Positions 31,462-36,511 of a stretch of 36,511 nt of DNA are shown one piece after another; the first letter of the stretch is position 1, and each line of letters begins with the position of its first letter. The translations under genes were made by a program, and so were the position numbers. The notes below the pieces were generated by a model that was not told the origin of the DNA, did no database searches, and saw only the letters and a list, made by a program, of their open reading frames with translations. This DNA is from Pseudomonas viridiflava. GTDB lineage: Bacteria > Pseudomonadota > Gammaproteobacteria > Pseudomonadales > Pseudomonadaceae. The stretch covers positions 1 through 36,511 of the forward strand of contig NZ_LKEH01000014.1 of NCBI RefSeq assembly GCF_001642795.1, given 5' to 3'.

Positions 31462-32307
31462 ATGGCTTATGCAGAACAACTGCAGTCGTCTTTGAAGTAC
31501 CTGGTGTCCGCTGGCGAGGTGGGACGCCGTAGCCTGGACGGCATGCTTGGCCCCTTGAATGGGGCAATCAGCGATATGACCGGTGCTGCCTCGGAGCTTG
31601 AGAACATCCCGTTCATTGGTCCTTCCATCGGCGCTAAGCTACAGCGCACCATGCGTGGCATCAACGTCGCCCAGTCCACGGTTGGCAGAGTAGTGTCGAT
31701 GTACGGACAGGCCACCGCCGCGATGTCGCAGGTACAGGAGCGCATGGGGACATTGAAGGAACAGGCATCAAAGGCTGGTGCGGCAATCAACCGGGCGGCC
31801 GGAAGTGTCAGCCCCACGCTCAGCAATATCGTGCCGACGGGCAGCTTTCAAACACAGACCACGCCTGCGCCGGAGGCGGTCAAGCCGTTCCCGCATTTGT
31901 TGATCGTTCAGCCGCTCAAGCCCGAGGCCCAGCCTTACTACTTCAACCTGGACACGGCGGCGTTTGACGAGCTGCGACGGCAGACCGCGTTTCGCTGGGC
32001 AGGCCAAGAACGTCTGACACGCAGCATTGCCCAGCAGGCGGTCGGCCTGGGTGACGACAAACTCAGTTTGAAGGGGGCAATCTTTCCAGGCTTTAAGGGG
32101 GGGCTCAAGCAAATGGACACCTTGCGTAGCATGGGGCGCAACCTACAACCGCTGAGCCTGACCACCGGCTACGGCGAGGTGCTGGGCAACTGGTGCTTGC
32201 TGAGCGTGGATGAAGAACAGAGCAACCTGCTGGCCGGGGGCATTCCCCGCAAGCAGGGCTTTTCACTGGAGTTTGTGAGCTATGGCGACGACCTGCAGAA
32301 CGTCTGA
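31462..32307 (+). CDS. Tail protein U with N-terminal extension
   Basis: A 281-aa protein. Residues about 140-281 match the P2 gpU family (PFPHLLIVQPLKP, DELRRQTAFRWAGQERLTR, AIFPGFKGGLKQMDTLRSMG, YGEVLGNWCLLSVDEEQSNLL, GIPRKQGFSLEFVSYGDD). P2 gpU itself is about 160 aa; here some 130 residues precede it, helical and rich in Ala, Met and Gln, ending in a Thr/Pro linker. The extension could be an extra chaperone or tube-end domain. The gene overlaps gene X by 26 bases. Confidence 0.85.
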   Translation: MAYAEQLQSSLKYLVSAGEVGRRSLDGMLGPLNGAISDMTGAASELENIPFIGPSIGAKLQRTMRGINVAQSTVGRVVSMYGQATAAMSQVQERMGTLKEQASKAGAAINRAAGSVSPTLSNIVPTGSFQTQTTPAPEAVKPFPHLLIVQPLKPEAQPYYFNLDTAAFDELRRQTAFRWAGQERLTRSIAQQAVGLGDDKLSLKGAIFPGFKGGLKQMDTLRSMGRNLQPLSLTTGYGEVLGNWCLLSVDEEQSNLLAGGIPRKQGFSLEFVSYGDDLQNV

Positions 32308-32488
32308 CGGGGATCTGCTGGACACGCTGTGTCAGCAATATTACGGGCACCTGAGCGGCAGCGTCGAGGCCGTGCTGGATGCCAATCAGGGGTTGGCAGA
32401 TGAACCCCAACCTTTCCGGGCTGGGGTGCAGATCCTACTGCCAGATCTGCTTACTCAGACCGATGAAGTGATTCAGTTGTGGGGTTAG
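32282..32488 (+). CDS. Tail protein X (LysM-like)
   Basis: A 68-aa P2 gpX-family protein. GDLLDTLCQQYYGHLSGSVEAVLDANQGLAD followed by PFRAGVQILLPDL is a LysM-like fold; it is thought to sit at the tail or baseplate hub. It begins inside gene U. Its stop overlaps the end of the reverse-strand secreted protein gene. Confidence 0.85.
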   Translation: MATTCRTSDGDLLDTLCQQYYGHLSGSVEAVLDANQGLADEPQPFRAGVQILLPDLLTQTDEVIQLWG

Positions 32489-32952
32489 CTCGCTGCCTTG
32501 ATGCATTCCATAGCGGCTTGCAAATAGGACTGATGCGACCGGACGAACAACTTCTCGTTGCTCCCAATCAGACCTTGCCATGATGTTGCTGCCTCAATGG
32601 AAGCGGTATTGCACTTTGCGAACGGAGTAAAAACCGTTCCAAACTTCGTGCCTTCATCTTGAAGCTTGTTCAGGGCGATGGCCTGGTTGCGGCTTTGGGT
32701 GCCGTTAATAGTTCCCGACTTGGCCAGAGCATGTCCATCCTCGACTGCGCTGTTTAGTCTGACGATGAAATCCATAGCGTCCGCTTTTGGAATCTTTGCT
32801 GCGGCGTCTTGTGCTTCCAGATAGCGTTGGCCTCTGGCTTTGTCCTCGGCGCTGACATGCTCGGGTGCGAGGTCTATCACCTCAAGTTTCTTTTCTGCTT
32901 GCACTGAGCCTGCGGCCAGCACGAGCAAGATCATTCCGGTAGTCCTTTTCAA
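32485..32952 (-). CDS. Secreted/periplasmic moron protein
   Basis: A 155-aa protein on the strand opposite to the late operon. A signal peptide is clear (MKRTTGMILLVLAAGSVQA, cleavage after residue 19), followed by a soluble helical domain with two Cys (near residues 112 and 150) that could form a disulphide. The start is TTG 32952 with AAGGA seven bases upstream; ATG 32934 would lose the basic N-region. It splits the usual U-X-D order and shares four bases with the X stop. It is likely expressed from the prophage on its own. I do not recognise the family; surface modification or exclusion are possible roles. Confidence 0.7.
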   Translation of the reverse strand: MKRTTGMILLVLAAGSVQAEKKLEVIDLAPEHVSAEDKARGQRYLEAQDAAAKIPKADAMDFIVRLNSAVEDGHALAKSGTINGTQSRNQAIALNKLQDEGTKFGTVFTPFAKCNTASIEAATSWQGLIGSNEKLFVRSHQSYLQAAMECIKAAS

Positions 32953-32977
32953 CGTTCAATCCTTATTTATATTCGGC

Positions 32978-32999
32978 GGCGGATTCTAGTGAATCCGCC
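32978..32999. repeat. Perfect 9-bp inverted repeat between the moron and gene D
   Basis: GGCGGATTC and GAATCCGCC enclose TAGT. It lies 26 bases upstream of the moron start and 29 bases before gene D. No T-run is present on either strand, so it may be an operator, a processing hairpin or an insertion scar. Confidence 0.55.
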
Positions 33000-33028
33000 A
33001 TGCCGTGTCATGGCTATAAGAAGGTCTC

Positions 33029-34072
33029 ATGAAACCGGTATTCCGAATTGTCGCGGACCGCAACGATATTACGGCGCTGATCAACGACCGGCTGCTGCTG
33101 CTTCGCACGAGCGATAAGCCAGGCATGGAGTCAGACGAATTTGAGCTGCGCATCGACGACAGGGATCGTGCTGTCTCACTGCCTGCGCGCGGTGCGGGCA
33201 TCGAGATCTATCTGGGTTACGAAGGGCATCGCCTCACTCGACTTGGTCTCTACACCGTGGACGACGTCGAGGCGTCTGGTCCGCCCGACACCTTGGTGAT
33301 ACGCGGAAAAGCCAGTGACATGCGCGGCAGCGGCCGGACAACACGATCCGGTAGCTGGGAGAACGTCCCCTTGCAGCAGATAGTCAGCGACATCGCTGCC
33401 CGCAATGGCTGGAAACCGGTGTGTACCGTGACGACCAAAGTCCCGCGCATCGATCAGCTTGACGAGTCCGATTTCAACTTCATCACCCGGGTGGCCAAGA
33501 AGTACGACTGCACCGCAAAAGTCGCGGACGGCCAACTGCTGGTGCTGCCGCGTCAAGAAGGGGTCAGCGCGAGCGGCAAGTCATTGGGCGTGGTAACGAT
33601 CCGCCGTGATGAGGTGGCGCGCTGGCAGTTTCGTCTCAGCGATAAAACCACGCAGAAAGCCGTTCAGGCCAAGCATCAAGACAAGAAGACTGGAAAGCTG
33701 CAGGTCGTCGAGCTGAGCAACGACCAGTCCCCCGCCGGCCTCCCGGCTGTTCATACCGACCGTCATATCCATCCCAACAAGTCCGCCGCTGAGCAGGCTG
33801 CCAAAGCGCGCCTCGCTGCATTCAATCGCAGCACGGCCGGTGTTCGTCTTGAAATGGCGGGCCGTACCGATTTGTTCGCGGAGCGGATGATCAGTGCAGT
33901 GGACTTCAAGGTCGGCCTTGATGGCGAGTACCTGATCGACTCGGTTGAACAGGTCTTCACCCAGTCGGGTTGGACCACGACGGTTGAGTGCAACGGCGGG
34001 AAGTCCGGCAAGGCCAAGGCGAAGGGCAAGAAAAAGAAAGAGAAAAAACCGGTCAAGGTCGTACAGCTTTAA
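33029..34072 (+). CDS. Late control protein D / baseplate hub
   Basis: A 347-aa P2 gpD-family protein: KPVFRIVADRNDITALINDRLLLLRTSDKPGMESDEFELRI and LGYEGHRLTRLGLYTVDDVEASGPPDTLVIRGKASDM are the family N terminus, with FNFITRVAKKYDCTAKVADGQLLVLP later. It forms the central baseplate hub that holds the spike. The last 25 residues are almost all Lys, Gly and Glu, a flexible basic tail. The gene follows the moron insertion. Confidence 0.9.
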   Translation: MKPVFRIVADRNDITALINDRLLLLRTSDKPGMESDEFELRIDDRDRAVSLPARGAGIEIYLGYEGHRLTRLGLYTVDDVEASGPPDTLVIRGKASDMRGSGRTTRSGSWENVPLQQIVSDIAARNGWKPVCTVTTKVPRIDQLDESDFNFITRVAKKYDCTAKVADGQLLVLPRQEGVSASGKSLGVVTIRRDEVARWQFRLSDKTTQKAVQAKHQDKKTGKLQVVELSNDQSPAGLPAVHTDRHIHPNKSAAEQAAKARLAAFNRSTAGVRLEMAGRTDLFAERMISAVDFKVGLDGEYLIDSVEQVFTQSGWTTTVECNGGKSGKAKAKGKKKKEKKPVKVVQL

Positions 34073-34110
34073 CCGGTCAGGTCACCACTCACTTATCAGG
34101 AGATTCACGC

Positions 34111-34656
34111 ATGTCGATTACCGCGCAGCAGCTGCTGCAGATCCTCCCCAACGCCAGCTCCCGAGCTGGCGTTTTTGTTCCTGCCCTAAACGTTGCCATG
34201 GGCAAGTACGGCATCGTCACCAAATTGCGCATTGCCGCGTTCCTTGCGCAGATCGGCCACGAGTCCGGCCAGCTTCGCTACGTGCGTGAGTTGGGTAGTG
34301 ACAGTTATCTGGACAAATACGATACGGGGCGGCTCGCTGAGCGCCTCGGCAATACCCCCGAAGATGACGACGACGGCCAGTTGTATCGGGGGAGGGGGCT
34401 TATTCAAATCACGGGCCGGGCGAACTATGCCGCGTGTGGTGATGCGCTGGGGCTTGATCTGCTCACGCACCCTGAGCTGCTTGAGGAGCCGCAACACGCC
34501 GCGATGTCGGCTGGGTGGTTCTGGCACCGAGCAAGCCTGAATACGTTGGCCGATAAATCTGACTTTCTGCTGATCACAAGGCGCATCAATGGTGGCACCA
34601 ACGGGCTGAAGGATCGCGAAGATATCTACCAGCGAGCCCTGAAAGTCTTGCCATAG
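34111..34656 (+). CDS. GH19 endolysin (chitinase-type lysozyme)
   Basis: A 181-aa glycoside hydrolase family 19 endolysin that cuts peptidoglycan glycan strands. Catalytic Glu51 is in IGHESGQLRYVRE, with Glu60 as the likely second acid, followed by YRGRGLIQITGRANYAACG near 92-110 and a C-terminal RRINGGTNGLKDREDIYQRAL. There is no signal peptide, so release depends on the holin at 12659. AGGAG lies eight bases before ATG 34111. A terminator-like hairpin lies inside its first codons. Confidence 0.9.
   Translation: MSITAQQLLQILPNASSRAGVFVPALNVAMGKYGIVTKLRIAAFLAQIGHESGQLRYVRELGSDSYLDKYDTGRLAERLGNTPEDDDDGQLYRGRGLIQITGRANYAACGDALGLDLLTHPELLEEPQHAAMSAGWFWHRASLNTLADKSDFLLITRRINGGTNGLKDREDIYQRALKVLP
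34151..34177 (+). terminator. Terminator-like hairpin inside the endolysin coding region
   Basis: ACGCCAGC and GCTGGCGT pair perfectly around TCCCGA (the next two bases inside can also pair) and are followed by TTTTTGTT. It falls 40 bases after the start codon, within the endolysin gene. It has the form of an intrinsic terminator and could reduce lysin expression when translation is poor. Confidence 0.5.
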
Positions 34657-34690
34657 CAGTCAATACGAAAGCAACGGCAGAAACAAAAGA

Positions 34691-34728
34691 GCGACCAGCC
34701 CGGATGCGTCAACATCCCGGCTGATCGC
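34691..34728 (-). terminator. Long hairpin after the endolysin, terminator on the reverse strand
   Basis: Sixteen-base arms with two mismatches surround a six-base loop (CGTCAA). On the reverse strand the hairpin is followed by TCTTTTGTTT, a terminator for leftward transcripts; on the forward strand there is no T-run. Confidence 0.5.
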
Positions 34729-34801
34729 CGTTCCCGCAGAATACCCCTGCAAGTCCAGCCAAGGCTCTCGCTTCGTGCACAAAGCGCGGCGAGCCTAGCA
34801 C

Positions 34802-34817
34802 CTGTTCATATATACAG
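34802..34817. promoter_or_regulatory. LexA (SOS) box
   Basis: CTGTTCATATATACAG fits the canonical LexA operator CTGT-N8-ACAG with an AT-rich centre. It lies 17 bases before the methyltransferase ATG, so it probably overlaps the promoter. The gene should be induced by DNA damage through host LexA independently of the phage repressor. Confidence 0.75.
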
Positions 34818-34834
34818 TAAAGGTCTTGCTACTC

Positions 34835-35629
34835 ATGTCCACACCCATCATCCCTTGGATGGGCGGCAAACGCCGCCTGGCCGACCGTCTCATCCCGCTA
34901 TTCCCACCACACGAATGCTACGTCGAAGTATTCGCAGGCGGTGCGGCCCTCTACTTCATGCGTCCCCAGGCAGCCCCCGTTGAGGTCTTGAACGACATCA
35001 ACGGGGATCTGGTCACGCTATATCGCGTCGTCCAAAACCACCTTGAAGAATTCGTCCGCCAGTTCAAATGGGCACTCAGCTCCCGCCAGGTATTTGAGTG
35101 GCAGAAGATGACCCGTCTCGAAACCCTCACCGACATTCAGCGCGCTGCCCGTTTCTTCTACCTGCAGCACCACGCCTTCGCTGGCAAGGTAAGCGGGCAG
35201 ACGTTCGGCACTGCGACGACGGGGCCGGCCATCAACCTACTGCGGATCGAGGAAAACCTGTCAGCTGCTTGGCAGCGTTTGTCGGGCACGTATGTGGAGA
35301 ATCTGCCGTGGCTTGAGTGTGCTGAGCGTTATGACCGGCCTCACACCTTCCATTACATGGACCCGCCTTACTGGCAGACGGCTGGGTATGGTGTGGATTT
35401 TCCGTTTGAGAATTACGAGCGGATGGCTGAGTTCATGCGGAGGTGTAAGGGGAAGGTGATGGTGAGCATCAATGACCATCCCGACATCCGGCGAGCGTTC
35501 AGCGGGTTCCATTTTGAGATGCTGGATATCCGCTATACGACTCCAAACCAACGACAAGGCAAAGCCCCCGTTACCGGTGAGTTGATCGTAATGAACTGGA
35601 AGCCCGACGCCTTGGGTGGGCTGTTTTAG
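34835..35629 (+). CDS. DNA adenine methyltransferase (D12/Dam class)
   Basis: A 264-aa N6-adenine methyltransferase. PWMGGKRRLADRLI at the N terminus and VEVFAGGAALYFMRP (residues 30-44) bind S-adenosylmethionine; DPPY at 176-179 is catalytic. Residues about 60-150 form the target recognition part. It probably methylates phage DNA to avoid restriction, or alters host regulation. The start is ATG 34835, with the ribosome binding site AAAGG rather far (about 11 bases); TTG 34826 is possible but too close to it. A LexA box sits just upstream. It is followed by a bidirectional terminator. Confidence 0.85.
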   Translation: MSTPIIPWMGGKRRLADRLIPLFPPHECYVEVFAGGAALYFMRPQAAPVEVLNDINGDLVTLYRVVQNHLEEFVRQFKWALSSRQVFEWQKMTRLETLTDIQRAARFFYLQHHAFAGKVSGQTFGTATTGPAINLLRIEENLSAAWQRLSGTYVENLPWLECAERYDRPHTFHYMDPPYWQTAGYGVDFPFENYERMAEFMRRCKGKVMVSINDHPDIRRAFSGFHFEMLDIRYTTPNQRQGKAPVTGELIVMNWKPDALGGLF

Positions 35630-35638
35630 ATGAGGTGG

Positions 35639-35671
35639 AAACCGGCAGAGTTGATGCTCCACCGGTTTTTT
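35639..35671 (+). terminator. Terminator after the methyltransferase, probably bidirectional
   Basis: AAACCGG and CCGGTTT form the stem, with an inner GAG/CTC pairing, followed by TTTT. On the reverse strand the same hairpin follows the stop of the 26-aa peptide gene with a short TTT. Confidence 0.7.
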
Positions 35672-35672
35672 G

Positions 35673-35753
35673 TTAGCACCAGCTCTGAACAATCCTGATC
35701 AGCTCAATAGCTAGGTAGATGAGCGCTACCAAAAGCTCGAGTTTCGGATCCAT
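35673..35753 (-). CDS. 26-aa hydrophobic membrane peptide (toxin- or holin-like)
   Basis: A tiny gene encoding MDPKLELLVALIYLAIELIR followed by IVQSWC. It is one amphipathic transmembrane helix with charges at the ends and one Glu inside. GGAG lies eight bases before the ATG, which supports translation, and the shared terminator follows its stop. In size and character it resembles type I toxins such as TisB or small membrane regulators, without evident sequence identity. The frame is open further upstream (to 35867), but that part looks non-coding. Function inferred only from form. Confidence 0.5.
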   Translation of the reverse strand: MDPKLELLVALIYLAIELIRIVQSWC

Positions 35754-36511
35754 AGCCTGATCTCCAAAGGGAGTGTGGCCGGTGTTGGTGTCTCCGATCC
35801 TGTGTGCTAACGTTACGTCGTCGTGGACAGCACAATAGAGCGGGGCAAAGCGCCACCGGGTTAACACTTTGCGCTGTCAGCCTCAAGGGGGATGGAGCTG
35901 CAACTCCATCCCCCCCCTCCCTCTCGACAAACAGCTTTTCTACATATATGCCAATGCAAACCCGCTTTTAAGATTGTCGAAAAAGTTCGAGCGCTATATG
36001 CGATCTGAGTATGCTTGTGCAATGTTGGAGATGCTAGTTTGTCTAGTGCTGTCCCGTCAATAGTATTGCACGCATCTTTTTATTTGTATATGCAGGCAGA
36101 GCGCGGAATTAATGATCTGTAGGCTCACTTTTTCACGAATTGCGTCTACAGAACACCACTTTCCGAATCGGAAATTCCCTGTGGCGAGTCACTTGGTCGT
36201 TCGCTCTCACCACTTGAAAGGCCCTATCTATAAGGTCTTTGGGTGATTTTAACAGGATCAAGCAATCTCCCGCGAGCGAGTTCGTCGAACCAATGGTTGG
36301 CTATAAGATGATATCTGTTGGTAGCTAATAGTACCTTTTAGTACCAAGAGATATCTTTGGTTGGTGAAAGATATCTCTCGGCTGATTTGGTAAGCTATCC
36401 GAAATTAATTGCCTTTCTGAAAGTTTGGAAGTTACCTGAAGATACAGAACCTATCTGAGGATACAGAACCTATCTGAGGATACAGAACCTATCTGAGGAT
36501 ACAGAACCTAT
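35754..36511. other. Non-coding right end
   Basis: No supported gene. From left to right it holds the long leader of the reverse-strand peptide, a strong hairpin at 35887-35914 (GGATGGAG arms), a TTTCCGA-AT-CGGAAA-like inverted repeat near 36161-36176, three GATATCT motifs at 36310, 36350 and 36370, and a 19-bp tandem repeat from 36441 to the edge. There is no integrase or host gene; an attachment site could lie here but cannot be recognised without the other end. Confidence 0.55.
36441..36511. repeat. 19-bp tandem repeat running off the window
   Basis: The unit GATACAGAACCTATCTGAG is repeated exactly at 36441-36459, 36460-36478 and 36479-36497, with 14 bases of a fourth copy to 36511. A degenerate copy end (ACCTGAA) precedes it. 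The unit is not a multiple of three and no protein is encoded, so this is an iteron-like or variable-number repeat. Confidence 0.85.

Noticed and set aside
30691..31479. Reverse-strand open frame across the tape measure C terminus
   Set aside because: Antisense reading of Gly/Ala/Pro-rich sequence without start signals.
35869..36063. 64-aa forward open frame near the right end
   Set aside because: No ribosome binding site, composition mixed, first part reads through a hairpin; no recognisable family.

Overview
The window is most of a temperate tailed phage genome, most likely a prophage of a fluorescens/syringae-type Pseudomonas. The case for this is PrtN-type (pyocin activator) regulators, a Pseudomonas-style leftward operon of small genes, a GC-rich structural block with Pseudomonas-like codon use, and a canonical LexA box. 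The phage is a mosaic: packaging and head genes are lambda-like (GpA-type terminase, gpW, lambda portal, ClpP-type protease, gpD, gpE), while the tail is a contractile P2-type tail (V, W, J, I, fibre, sheath, tube, E/E', tape measure, U, X, D). No integrase or host flank is visible, so at least one end lies outside the window.

Layout. 1-2.9 kb: an AT-rich accessory gene for an AlbA/Schlafen-like plus STAND NTPase protein. 3.07-6.41 kb: a leftward early operon of nine small genes, including two PrtN-family proteins, a stand-alone KilAC domain and two short genes of 57 and 58 aa. 6.41-6.48 kb: its promoter, overlapped by two 15-bp operators. 6.61-7.43 kb: two AT-rich, translationally coupled genes (membrane protein plus soluble protein) in the position that rexAB holds in lambda. 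7.45-8.52 kb: a self-cleaving S24 repressor and a Cro-like gene, with two more copies of the same operator between them. 8.83-12.13 kb: CII-like regulator, DksA/TraR zinc finger, TOPRIM-VapE primase-helicase and a Q-like late regulator. 12.13-12.42 kb: repeats that look like a replication origin. 12.66-13.51 kb: holin and a nested spanin pair. 13.7-20.9 kb: packaging and head. 20.9-34.07 kb: tail, interrupted by one reverse-strand secreted moron. 34.11-34.66 kb: GH19 endolysin. 34.8-35.75 kb: an SOS-boxed adenine methyltransferase and a 26-aa membrane peptide on the other strand. The last 750 bases are non-coding and end in a 19-bp tandem repeat that runs off the edge.

Working together: the S24 repressor should hold both early promoters shut through TCAAC-N5-GTTGA operators and release them on RecA-stimulated cleavage. 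CII-like and Q-like proteins would then time replication and late expression. The tail operon contains a likely +1 programmed frameshift (CTT TGA, as in prfB) joining gpE to gpE'. The accessory loci (STAND protein, rex-position pair, secreted moron, SOS-linked methyltransferase, small peptide) are the best places to look for new biology.
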